DNA of 64,000 nt, taken from contig CAMDEF010000003.1 of NCBI GenBank assembly GCA_945895265.1, forward strand, positions 104,587 through 168,586, read 5' to 3'. This document shows positions 33,642 through 42,005 of this stretch, piece by piece; position 1 is the stretch's first letter; the number at the start of each line of letters is the position of its first letter. The DNA is from Bordetella parapertussis (GTDB taxonomy: Bacteria > Pseudomonadota > Gammaproteobacteria > Burkholderiales > Burkholderiaceae_B). Below the pieces are notes generated by a model. The model worked only from the letters and a program-made list of their open reading frames with translations, was not told the origin of the DNA and did not search any database. The translations under genes and the position numbers were made by a program.

Positions 33642-34592
33642 TCCCTCAGGCGGTACGGCTCCTTTGCGCTCGACGATCATCCGGTACTGCTCGGGTTCGC
33701 GATGACGTGCGAAGTTGAAGGTGGTATTTTTATATGAATTGCACAAATCAAGATCGCACCGGGCGATCGCTAATTCGTCACCTAAGGTTGTGCAAGCACC
33801 CACGATCTCGCCCGACGGGGCCACAATGATTGAATTGCCGATTTGCTCGACGCCTTCTTCGGTGCCGGCTTTGGCCACCCCAACAACCCACGTGCCATTT
33901 TGATAGGCACCAGATTGCATGACGAGTTCGTTGTGAAAGTTTGAGAGCGCATCGTGCTCAGGGGCGGGCGGATTATGCACGGGTGTGTTGTAGCCGATAA
34001 AAATCATTTCGACTGCTTGCAAGCCTAAGATGCGGTAGGTTTCGGGCCAGCGGCGATCATTGCAGACAGCCATCCCGAATACGCCGTGTTTATCTTTGCC
34101 CCAATCAGCCTGAAAAGCCGTAAAGCCCAGATTGCCGGTCTCAAAGTAGCGTTTTTCAAGATGTTGAAAGCGACGCCAGGGTTCGTGTTCTTTATGGCCA
34201 GGTAGGTGGATCTTGCGGTATTTTGAAATGATTGTTCCAGCTTTGTCGACCGTGATCGCGGTGTTGAAGCGTCGTAGCTGCCCGTCTTCATGTATGAGTT
34301 CGGCATAGCCCAAATAGAATCCGATTTGCAACGCCTTTGCCGTATCGAACAGGCGTTGGGTCTCAGGCCCTGGCATCGCACGTTCAAAAAATGCGTCGAG
34401 CTCGTCTTGCTTGTCAAAATACCAGCGCGGAAAAAACGTGGTGAGCGCCAACTCAGGAAACACGACCACATCGCAGCTGTTACTTTTAGCTTGTTGCATC
34501 AAATCAATCATACGATCAACCACTTGCGTGCGCGTATCGCTTAAAGCAATGGGGCCAAGTTGGGCTGCACCGACCGTCACAATACGTGTCAT
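33624..34592 (-). CDS. Nitrilase-superfamily carbon-nitrogen hydrolase (N-carbamoyl-D-amino-acid hydrolase-like)
   Basis: 322 residues. The Glu-Lys-Cys triad is seen in VVFPELALTTFFP (E about 47), SKYRKIHLPGH (K about 131) and GMAVCNDRRWPETYR (C about 176). The EHEPWRRFQHLEKRYFETGN insert and the length are as in N-carbamoyl-D-amino-acid amidohydrolases. It would release ammonia and CO2 from a carbamoylated amino acid, or hydrolyse a related amide. It lies 145 bp downstream of the M20 hydrolase on the same strand, which supports a nitrogen-scavenging role. Confidence 0.88.
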   Translation of the reverse strand: MTRIVTVGAAQLGPIALSDTRTQVVDRMIDLMQQAKSNSCDVVVFPELALTTFFPRWYFDKQDELDAFFERAMPGPETQRLFDTAKALQIGFYLGYAELIHEDGQLRRFNTAITVDKAGTIISKYRKIHLPGHKEHEPWRRFQHLEKRYFETGNLGFTAFQADWGKDKHGVFGMAVCNDRRWPETYRILGLQAVEMIFIGYNTPVHNPPAPEHDALSNFHNELVMQSGAYQNGTWVVGVAKAGTEEGVEQIGNSIIVAPSGEIVGACTTLGDELAIARCDLDLCNSYKNTTFNFARHREPEQYRMIVERKGAVPPEGLPSGG

Positions 34593-34737
34593 AAAGTTGA
34601 TCCTGAATAGTTGATCATGAAGCGTTTTTTGAAAAGACTCATTACATTAATTCAAATGAATAAGGATGTTGGTTGTCATCGCGCAATGAAAGAGTCTTGC
34701 CTGATATCAATAAATACGACTCGTCTTGAGTTAAAAA

Positions 34738-35985
34738 CTAGTTCGCCAACTCAAGCATTGTTTGTAATAAAACATTGCCACCCGCCACAAGATCCTTCAC
34801 TTCGGTGTGCTCGGCTGGGTTGTGGCTGATCCCTTTGACTGAGGGGACAAAAATCATTGCGCTGGGGCACAATCGCGCCATCATTTGCGCATCGTGCCCT
34901 GCGCCAGAGGTCATCGAACGACACGAGTAACCTAGCGCTTGTGCGTGTTGTGCAATCAAATCAGCGATGCCATCATCAAACTTTACGGGCTCAAAGCGTG
35001 CGAGACGGTGGCTGGTAATCGTGACTCCCTCGTCAGCAGCGAGTTTGACTAAAAAATCAGCGACTTTTTGTTCGGCGATTTTTAATAACGCTTCATCGGT
35101 ATTGCGTAAATCGACAGTCACCACCGCTCGTGCGGCAATCACATTGATCAAATTGGGATGTAACTGGGTGACGCCCATCGTTGCGACTTGGGCGCCGCCC
35201 ATCTCGATGGTGAGCTGACGCATAAAGACGCTGATCGCAGCTGCGCAGTAGCCCGCATCATGGCGCAAGCGCATCGGCGTGGTGCCTGCGTGGTTTGATT
35301 GCCCCACAATAGTCAGCTCTTGCCAAGAAATGCCTTGCAGGTCGCGTACCGCACCAATCGTGACGCCTTCAATGTCAAGAATCGGGCCTTGTTCAATGTG
35401 TAACTCAACAAATGCGTGCGGTTTGCACAAGGGTAGGGCAGCCTTACCAACGTAGCCAATTTTAGTCAGCTCGTCGATCAGGATTTTGCCATCCGCGCTG
35501 TGTGAGGCGTAGGCCTCATCAAGTGACAAGCCGCCAACGTAGACGAGTGAACCGAGCATGTCTGGGTGAAAGCGGGCACCTTCTTCGTTGGTGAACGCAG
35601 CCACCACAATCGGACGGCGCGTCACGATACCAGCTTCATTCAGGGCGCGAACCACCTCAAGCCCACCGAGTACGCCTAAGGGGCCGTCGTACCGGCCGCC
35701 AGTGCGAACTGTATCGATGTGGGATCCCGTCATCACGGGCGGCAGATCCTCGAGCCCCGCGCGCCAGCCAAAAATATTGCCAATCGGATCGATACTGACC
35801 TCAAGCTTTAGCGCTTTCATCCACGTAATGAGCAGATCGCGGCCGAGGCGATCCTCGTCAGAGAGTGCTAACCGACAACAGGCACCCTCTGGGGTCATGC
35901 CAATGTCAGCGAGCGTATTGAGTTGTTCGAGTAGCGGTCCGGGCTGGATCCGTAAGTCAAGTGTGCGTGAGTCAAGGGTGTTCAT
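34738..35985 (-). CDS. M20 family Zn-dependent amidohydrolase (allantoate amidohydrolase / N-carbamoyl-L-amino-acid hydrolase)
   Basis: 415 residues. Metal-site blocks: TGSHIDTVRTGGRYDGPLGVLGGLEV (about 80-105), AAFTNEEGARFHPDMLGS (about 119-136), FVELHIEQGPIL (about 188-199) and the late SHNPAEHTE. This is the allantoate amidohydrolase/ureidoglycolate/carbamoylase branch. It removes a carbamoyl or ureido group in the cytoplasm. Its ATG overlaps the diaminopropionate ammonia-lyase stop (ATGA at 35982-35985), so they are coupled. Confidence 0.9.
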   Translation of the reverse strand: MNTLDSRTLDLRIQPGPLLEQLNTLADIGMTPEGACCRLALSDEDRLGRDLLITWMKALKLEVSIDPIGNIFGWRAGLEDLPPVMTGSHIDTVRTGGRYDGPLGVLGGLEVVRALNEAGIVTRRPIVVAAFTNEEGARFHPDMLGSLVYVGGLSLDEAYASHSADGKILIDELTKIGYVGKAALPLCKPHAFVELHIEQGPILDIEGVTIGAVRDLQGISWQELTIVGQSNHAGTTPMRLRHDAGYCAAAISVFMRQLTIEMGGAQVATMGVTQLHPNLINVIAARAVVTVDLRNTDEALLKIAEQKVADFLVKLAADEGVTITSHRLARFEPVKFDDGIADLIAQHAQALGYSCRSMTSGAGHDAQMMARLCPSAMIFVPSVKGISHNPAEHTEVKDLVAGGNVLLQTMLELAN

Positions 35986-37202
35986 GCGAGGACCTCAGAG
36001 GCGGTTTTTCCAACAACTTGTCGGTAAATGACGGGGTCGGTGTCGCCCTCGCTGCCTAACAATAAGACCCGAGAGTGTGCGTCGAGTCTGAGTGCTGTGC
36101 GGATAGTAGCGTGATCGCGCGCCGCTAAGAGCGCCGCTAAGCCCACCCCGCCGGTTTCGCCCGCCACGATGGCAAGGTCACCTGTTTGCGGCTTCGCCAG
36201 CATTCGCATCGCTTCAAGGGCGTAGGCGTCGTCAACCGCCACAGCGATGTTTGTGCCGCCGTGCAGAATTTCCCAAGCGAGTTCCGAAACTTCGCCGCAG
36301 GCTAGCCCCGCCATCACCGTATCAAGCGAACCTTCAACAACGGTGCGCTGACCCGCCTGTAAGCTTTTGTAAACACAATCTGCCTGTGTGGGCTCAGTCA
36401 CAACAAATAGCGGGCGTTGCGCACCCCATTGCAGCCAAAAATTTGCACAGACCGCCGAGGCTAAAGCACCGACCCCTGCTTGCGCAAAGACGTGTGTGGG
36501 CGGTTGCCTTGCAGACATTTGGGTCACAATTTCTGAAGCCATCACGCCATAACCATGCATCACATCAAGCGGAATGTCGCGATAACCGGGGTACGAGGTG
36601 TCAGAGACGACGGTCCATCCCTCTGCGGCGGCGGTGGTGGCGGCAAACCGCACTGCGTCGTCGTAATTGCCTTTGACTTCGCGTACCTCGGCGCCGTAGT
36701 GTGCGATGGCATCGCGTCGGCCTTGGCTGACCGTTTCGTGAACATAGATCACGCATTTGCAACCAAACAGCCGGGCACCCCAGGCGACCGAGCGCCCATG
36801 GTTGCCGTCGGTTGCACAGGTGACAGTAGAGGCGCCGATTAAGTCTTTGAAAGCGCCCGATAACAATTCTTTTGAGCTGACCTGAGCCAGACCGAGCTCG
36901 TACTGGACTTTGAGGCGTAAGACGTTGGCCACGGCGTAGGCTCCGCCCAACGCCTTGAAACTGCCTAGACCAAAGCGCCCGCGCTCGTCTTTATATAGGA
37001 TTTCAGCAACGCCAAGTTGTTGCGCCAATTTAGGTAAGGACACCAAGGGGGTTGGGGCGTAGCCGGGCCAACTTGAGATTTCGGCGAACGCAGAATCGAA
37101 TCCTGCCTGGCTCATGACGCTCGCGCGTTTGGCGCCATAAGCAGATTGGCTTGGCTCGGCATGCGGGTTGGTAAAAGCATAGGCGGGGGGATTCATGCGC
37201 AT
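35982..37202 (-). CDS. dpaL: Diaminopropionate ammonia-lyase
   Basis: 406 residues, PLP fold type II. The PLP lysine is in GRFGLGSFKALGGAYAV (about 76-92); the phosphate-binding part is VTCATDGNHGRSVAWGARLFG; the C-terminal VAGETGGVGLAAL is also conserved. The opening YGAKRASVMSQAGFDSAFAEISSWPGYAPTPLVSLP is characteristic of diaminopropionate ammonia-lyase (YgeX/DpaL), which converts 2,3-diaminopropionate to pyruvate and two ammonia. ATG-CGC-ATG offers two starts. First gene of the minus-strand unit DpaL-M20 hydrolase, divergent from the D-aminoacylase. Confidence 0.9.
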   Translation of the reverse strand: MRMNPPAYAFTNPHAEPSQSAYGAKRASVMSQAGFDSAFAEISSWPGYAPTPLVSLPKLAQQLGVAEILYKDERGRFGLGSFKALGGAYAVANVLRLKVQYELGLAQVSSKELLSGAFKDLIGASTVTCATDGNHGRSVAWGARLFGCKCVIYVHETVSQGRRDAIAHYGAEVREVKGNYDDAVRFAATTAAAEGWTVVSDTSYPGYRDIPLDVMHGYGVMASEIVTQMSARQPPTHVFAQAGVGALASAVCANFWLQWGAQRPLFVVTEPTQADCVYKSLQAGQRTVVEGSLDTVMAGLACGEVSELAWEILHGGTNIAVAVDDAYALEAMRMLAKPQTGDLAIVAGETGGVGLAALLAARDHATIRTALRLDAHSRVLLLGSEGDTDPVIYRQVVGKTASEVLA

Positions 37203-37543
37203 CTCATCATTTTGGTGCTTGCGGTCGTATATCTAAAGATCGTGCAGGGCAGTCGGGCGAGCGAACGTCAAGTATGGGGCTGATCAGTCGGGCAAGAGCC
37301 AAGGTTGAAAAAAACGAAATAGTGAAAAATACAACGAGCTCGGCTTTTTCAGCCGCTCAGGCAAAATGGTATCAGCTTTAGCAAATAAGAATAATTTTCG
37401 TTTAGGTTGGCGGCAAGTGAAAATATACGGTGTAGACTCGTTTTGCGTGGCATCTGAACACTTTTCCGTGCATTTTTTTTGCCGGTCCGAGTGGTTCATG
37501 GGCGAATCTTCAATCTTTGCTTTCTAAGTTAAGGCGGCTAGAC
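37203..37543. other. 341-bp divergent control region without a gene
   Basis: Lies between dpaL (minus) and the D-aminoacylase (plus) and should hold both promoters. A bulged hairpin GAGCTCGGCT/AGCCGCTC sits at 37336-37358. Its minus-strand continuation is GTTGTATTTTTC, terminator-like but in the wrong place for a known minus-strand gene. A 71-codon minus-strand open frame across it has no recognisable feature and I do not call it. Confidence 0.45.
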
Positions 37544-38977
37544 ATGTTGAACTGTGATCTGTTGTTGATAAATGGCGTAGTGATCGATGGTAGCGGTCAG
37601 GCACGGCGCGAGGCTAGCGTTGCTGTCAAAGATGGCCGTATTGTCGGCGTTGGCAAGGCGCTCAACTATGCCGCGGCTAAGACAATCGATTTAAAGGGTT
37701 TGGCAATCGCCCCTGGCTTTATCGATGTGCATACGCACGACGATCGTCTATTGCTGGCCGACCCCTCGATGGCTGCAAAAGTCAGTCAGGGAGCCACCAC
37801 CGTCATTACAGGCAATTGTGGTTTGAGCCTTGCGCCGCTCGGGCACACCGAAGCGATTCCACCTCTAAATTTGATTGCGAATGGCCCCAGCCAGCGTTAC
37901 GAGAATTTTGCAGATTATTTCGCCGCGCTTGAAAAAAATCCGCCTGCCGTCAATATGGCGGCCTTGCTGGGTCACACCACGTTGCGTGCGGTCACCATGT
38001 CTGACCTGACGCGACCCGCTAATGACGCTGAAATCGCAAAGATGCGGGTTCTGGTTCAAGAGGCCCTTGCTGCAGGCGTGGTCGGGGTGTCGACGGGTTT
38101 GTATTATGCCCCGGCGCAGGCGGCCACCGCGGCTGAAATTCAAGCGGTTTTTGAGCCCCTGCGTGGCAGTACGGCATTGATTGCTTCACACATACGAAAC
38201 GAAGCGGCACAAGTGCTCGAAGCGATGACCGAGGCGATGTCAATTGCGAAAGAGCTAGGCGTGCGGCAAGTGTTGTCGCACCACAAAGTGAATGGCCAAG
38301 AAAACTTCGGCCGCTCGCGCGAAACACTTGCCCTAGTTGATCAAATGCGTGCGCAAGGCGACGTGTGCCTCGATTGTTATCCGTATGTCGCGTCGTCAAC
38401 CGTGTTGCGACAAGATACCGTTGAGCAAGCCTCACGAACCTTGATCGCTTGGTCTAAGGCAAAGCCCGAGACAAGCGGCCGTTATGTTGATGAGTTGCTC
38501 AAAGAGCAAGATTTGAATCTCACCGAGTTTCTGGCGTCACTTCAACCTGCCGGCGCGATCTATTTTTCAATGGATGAAGACGATGTTGAGCGAATCTTGG
38601 CGTATCCCGAAACCATGATTGGTTCAGACGGTTTGCCGCATGACACGTTTCCACATCCGCGTTTGTGGGGTGCGTTTCCAAGAGTCTTAGGTCACTACAG
38701 TCGTGATCGCAAGCTGTTTCCGCTTGAAACGGCTGTGCACAAAATGACGGGTCTTTCTGCTGCGCGCTTTGGCCTGAAAGATCGAGGTCTGATTAAAGAG
38801 GGTTATGCGGCAGATTTGGTGATCTTTGATCCGATAAACATTAAAGACAGTGCGACCTTCGCCGATCCGATGCGCCCGGCCGCTGGGATCCATCAAGTCT
38901 ATGTTAATGGGGTGTTGAGCTGGCAAGACGGTGTCACCACCCATGCAAGAGCTGGCCAGGTACTCAGACGCGCTTAG
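37544..38977 (+). CDS. D-aminoacylase / N-acyl-D-amino-acid deacylase family amidohydrolase
   Basis: 477 residues from the ATG at 37544, preceded by AAGGCGG; an earlier in-frame ATG-like start at 37517 lacks a ribosome site. Metal motifs: APGFIDVHTHDDRLL (about 55-69) and VLSHHKVNG; the late GSDGLPHDTFPHPR carries the catalytic Asp region. QGATTVITGNCGLSLAPLG is typical of D-aminoacylases. It would deacylate N-acyl-D-amino acids in the cytoplasm. Being divergent from dpaL and near the carbamoylase genes it fits unusual amino-acid catabolism. Confidence 0.88.
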   Translation: MLNCDLLLINGVVIDGSGQARREASVAVKDGRIVGVGKALNYAAAKTIDLKGLAIAPGFIDVHTHDDRLLLADPSMAAKVSQGATTVITGNCGLSLAPLGHTEAIPPLNLIANGPSQRYENFADYFAALEKNPPAVNMAALLGHTTLRAVTMSDLTRPANDAEIAKMRVLVQEALAAGVVGVSTGLYYAPAQAATAAEIQAVFEPLRGSTALIASHIRNEAAQVLEAMTEAMSIAKELGVRQVLSHHKVNGQENFGRSRETLALVDQMRAQGDVCLDCYPYVASSTVLRQDTVEQASRTLIAWSKAKPETSGRYVDELLKEQDLNLTEFLASLQPAGAIYFSMDEDDVERILAYPETMIGSDGLPHDTFPHPRLWGAFPRVLGHYSRDRKLFPLETAVHKMTGLSAARFGLKDRGLIKEGYAADLVIFDPINIKDSATFADPMRPAAGIHQVYVNGVLSWQDGVTTHARAGQVLRRA

Positions 38978-39055
38978 CCGTTATTAATAATTCGCCTGAC
39001 AGGCTAGGGCCCCTTGGGCGCTATCTGTTGGGGGCTTATCGCTAAGATTAAGTGT

Positions 39056-39073
39056 CCGTCATGGTTCTGTCAT
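39056..39073 (+). promoter_or_regulatory. Pho box upstream of phoX
   Basis: CCGTCAT (39056-39062) and CTGTCAT (39067-39073) are spaced 11 bp start to start, the arrangement of PhoB-binding repeats (consensus CTGTCAT). A weaker third copy may follow. The box lies about 50 bp before the phoX start, so PhoB activation under phosphate limitation is likely. Confidence 0.75.
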
Positions 39074-39124
39074 TTTGGCATGGTTAGATCTCGATCTTAT
39101 CCACGTTAACTCAAGAAGCCTGCC

Positions 39125-41368
39125 ATGCGCCCAATCGACACCGACACTGATACCGATAATCCTTCTACTGAGCCACATTTCCAGACTGTTTTGGCGGCTT
39201 CGCTTAAAAATCCTTCGCGTCGGCAATTGATTCGGGGTGCAATCGGATTGGCGGGTCTTGGGTTGTTGTCTGACTCGTTGATTCCTTTCGCGAACGCAGC
39301 AACTGCTACAAATACTGCTGCAACCCTTGGGTTTACTTCTGTTAAAAAAAGTGTGCTTGACTCAGTGCTATTACCAGCAGGGTATAGCTATAAGGTTCTT
39401 CATGCCTCTGGCGACCCGCTGACCGATAAGGTGTCTGCTTTTTCTAATCAAGGCCTTGAGCTTGATGATTGGTCTGCCCGGATCGGAGATCAACACGATG
39501 GCATAGACATTTTCTATATTGATGAAAAAGGTCAGTACACCGAGCGCGATACCGGTCGTGCGCTGTTGGTAGTCAATCACGAAAGCTCAGCTGACTCTCA
39601 CTTGTTACACCCCAAGGGTCAGACTTCAAACGGCAAACAAGGTAAAAAGTTTGATCAGTTCGGCGCTTGGGATTTGGGAGCACGACCTGAACTTGAGGTG
39701 CTCAAAGAGATCAACCTGCATGGGGTCTCAGTTGTTGAAATGACGAAAGGCCCGCAGGGCTGGAGTTATCGACTCGACTCACCTCTGAATCGCCGATTGA
39801 CGGCGCAAACTCCGATGACTGTGCATGGGCCACAAGCCGAGTTGAAAAATATTCACGCGCTGATGGCGACGGCTTTTGATCCTAAGGGCTCGATGGTTCG
39901 CGGTACGTTGAATAACTGCGGGCACGGCAAAACGCCTTGGGGCACCTACCTGACATGTGAAGAGAATTGGGCGAGATATTTTCAGATTGCTCCCGGTGCT
40001 GCACCGCTCGATGCCAAATCGCAGGCGTCTCTTAAGCGTTATGGCGTGGCGAGCACGCCGCTTAATCCACAAAGCCCAAAAGCACCTAGCCAAGGGTGGC
40101 ATACCGTGTCAGACACGGACAATCGCTTTACGCGCTGGAACTTAGCTGCAAGTGGCGCATCGCCGACCCAAGACTTTAGAAACGAAGCCAACACCTTTGG
40201 CTTCATTGTTGAGCTCGATCCCGTCACGCGTGACGCGGTTGCAGCAAAACGTGTTGCGCTCGGACGCTTCGCGCACGAAGCCGCGGTTTGTGGAAATCCC
40301 AAAGCCGGAGAGCCCCTCGCGTTTTACATGGGTTGTGACACCCGTAATGAATACATCTATAAGTTCGTGAGCACTGCCCTTTGGGACCCTAAAGATGTGG
40401 GCGGCGGGATGGCCGTTGGTGACAAATATTTGAATGAAGGAAAGTTGTTCGTCGCGCAATTTAAGGCTGATGGCACAGGACAGTGGCTTGAACTGACGCT
40501 CAAGGATCCTAAAATTGCTTCGTATGCCAAGTACGCTTTTGCCAATCAGGCCGATGTTTTGGTGAATGCGCGATTGGCGGCTGACGCGGTGGGTGCAACA
40601 CCGATGGACCGTCCTGAATGGGGCGCAGTGAATCACAAGAACGGCGACATTTATTTTGCGCTAACCAACAGCAATGCGGCAAACCGCAATCCGGGCAAGG
40701 TCGATGCTGCAAACCCACGCGCCTACACCGACGTTGACGGCAAAAAGAATTCGGGCAATCCGAACGGGCATATTATTCGCTTCCACGAACAAAACGATCG
40801 CTCAACCGCGCTGCAGTTTCAGTGGGATATCTTTTTGTTTGGTGCAGAAGACGATGCAGGCTCAGCCAATCTTTCTGGGCTCACCACAAACAATTCCTTT
40901 TCTTCGCCTGATGGTTTGTGGTTTAGCAAGGCAACAGGTATTTGCTGGATACAAACCGACGACGGTGCCATGACCGACGAGACCAATTGCATGATGCTTG
41001 CAGCGATTCCGGGTCAGGTAGGTGACGGCGGTAAAGTCACGGTGAATAATAAAATGGTGGTGGCAGGCCAAGAGCAAACCAGCCAACAAGACACCTTTAT
41101 TGGTGCAGCGCTAGGTGAAGCGAAGCTCAGGCGTTTCTTGGTTTGTCCGAAAGGAGCTGAAGTCACTGGCGTCACTGAAACAGCCGACGGTAAGACCTTG
41201 TTTGTCAATATCCAACATCCTGGCGAGCAGACGCCTGCCCTGGCAGACGCCGCTGAGTTCAAATTCCAGAGCACCTGGCCTGGCAACATGGGTTACGGCG
41301 CTGCAGGTCGCCCGCGTTCAGCCACGATCGTAATCACGAAAGACGACGGCGGGATTGTCGGCCTGTAA
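39125..41368 (+). CDS. phoX: PhoX-family alkaline phosphatase (Tat-exported)
   Basis: 747 residues. The N-terminus has a twin-arginine signal (SRRQLIRGAIGLAGLGLLSD, about 32-51). The body carries DUF839/PhoX blocks: LLVVNHESS, NNCGHGKTPWGTYLTCEENWARYF (about 261-284), GRFAHEAAV and DGLWFSKATGICWIQTDDG, where conserved Cys, Glu and Asp bind the Fe/Ca cofactor cluster in known PhoX. Periplasmic phosphomonoesterase that frees phosphate from organic esters. The Pho box upstream supports phosphate control. Stands alone on the plus strand before the zinc cluster. Confidence 0.9.
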   Translation: MRPIDTDTDTDNPSTEPHFQTVLAASLKNPSRRQLIRGAIGLAGLGLLSDSLIPFANAATATNTAATLGFTSVKKSVLDSVLLPAGYSYKVLHASGDPLTDKVSAFSNQGLELDDWSARIGDQHDGIDIFYIDEKGQYTERDTGRALLVVNHESSADSHLLHPKGQTSNGKQGKKFDQFGAWDLGARPELEVLKEINLHGVSVVEMTKGPQGWSYRLDSPLNRRLTAQTPMTVHGPQAELKNIHALMATAFDPKGSMVRGTLNNCGHGKTPWGTYLTCEENWARYFQIAPGAAPLDAKSQASLKRYGVASTPLNPQSPKAPSQGWHTVSDTDNRFTRWNLAASGASPTQDFRNEANTFGFIVELDPVTRDAVAAKRVALGRFAHEAAVCGNPKAGEPLAFYMGCDTRNEYIYKFVSTALWDPKDVGGGMAVGDKYLNEGKLFVAQFKADGTGQWLELTLKDPKIASYAKYAFANQADVLVNARLAADAVGATPMDRPEWGAVNHKNGDIYFALTNSNAANRNPGKVDAANPRAYTDVDGKKNSGNPNGHIIRFHEQNDRSTALQFQWDIFLFGAEDDAGSANLSGLTTNNSFSSPDGLWFSKATGICWIQTDDGAMTDETNCMMLAAIPGQVGDGGKVTVNNKMVVAGQEQTSQQDTFIGAALGEAKLRRFLVCPKGAEVTGVTETADGKTLFVNIQHPGEQTPALADAAEFKFQSTWPGNMGYGAAGRPRSATIVITKDDGGIVGL

Positions 41369-41399
41369 GGGTTGGTTGATCGACTTTTTCAATTGGTAG

Positions 41400-41436
41400 T
41401 GATATTTCATTATCAATAAGTGATACTATGTTATCA
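41400..41436 (+). promoter_or_regulatory. Two tandem Zur-type operators
   Basis: TGATATTTCATTATCA (41400-41415) and TGATACTATGTTATCA (41421-41436) both fit TGATA-N6-TATCA; a further half-site TGATA is at 41441-41445. They are spaced about two helical turns apart and end 25 bp before the first gene of the zinc cluster. The same palindrome lies before zur/znuCBA at 48211-48226. Zur binding is inferred from gene content. Confidence 0.75.
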
Positions 41437-41460
41437 ATAGTGATAACTTAGTGTTGCTTG

Positions 41461-41949
41461 ATGCCTACTGCGCACTCTATCGTACTGTCGCCACCTGACT
41501 TCTGTCGAAAGACAGCCAGTCGGGTGCTGGCGTGTGTGGCTCTTTTAGCGTTTCTTGCCTTACACCTAAGCATGGTGTGGCACGGGCCAGAGCACGCGCT
41601 TAACGAATCGAGTCGCGTCATCGAGGCTGCGACCTCGCTTCAAGCAGCCTCGACTGCGGTTGCGACTGCAGACATTGCAGCGACGGTATCAAATACCGTG
41701 ACGGCAGAGGATGTCGTCAGCGCAATGAGTGCGACGGTTCTTTCGCACGCTGAGCAGGTTTCGTCTGCCTCAGAGCTATGTCTCAAGTGCTTGGAAGATG
41801 TTGCCCACACTGTTGGTCTGACGTCGCAAGCCATTCAGTTAGCGGCTTCACGTCACGATGCTTTGCAGCCGCGCTCACAGCCGATCTGCTTGTTTGCGAC
41901 ACCGGTCGAACTCGCGAATCAACGCGGGCCGCCCACCTTCTTAAGTTAA
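41461..41949 (+). CDS. Small membrane-anchored or secreted protein heading the zinc cluster
   Basis: 162 residues from ATG at 41461. One hydrophobic segment near residues 17-38 (RVLACVALLAFLALHLSMVWH), then an Ala/Ser/Thr-rich region, then C-x2-C in ELCLKCLEDVAH and a C-terminal PICLFATPVELANQRGPPTFL. Probably periplasmic with an N-terminal anchor; the layout recalls DUF2946-type proteins but I cannot confirm the family. The Cys pair and His residues could bind metal. First gene behind the Zur-type boxes, 57 bp before the porin gene. Confidence 0.6.
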   Translation: MPTAHSIVLSPPDFCRKTASRVLACVALLAFLALHLSMVWHGPEHALNESSRVIEAATSLQAASTAVATADIAATVSNTVTAEDVVSAMSATVLSHAEQVSSASELCLKCLEDVAHTVGLTSQAIQLAASRHDALQPRSQPICLFATPVELANQRGPPTFLS

Positions 41950-42005
41950 CACCGTCTCGCAACGCTTTTCAGCGTTGATCTCGTGTTTAATTTAAGGATA
42001 AAAAG

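Noticed and set aside
37284..37499. 71-codon minus-strand gene in the dpaL/D-aminoacylase gap
   Set aside because: No recognisable motif or ribosome site, and it would fill the region needed for two divergent promoters.
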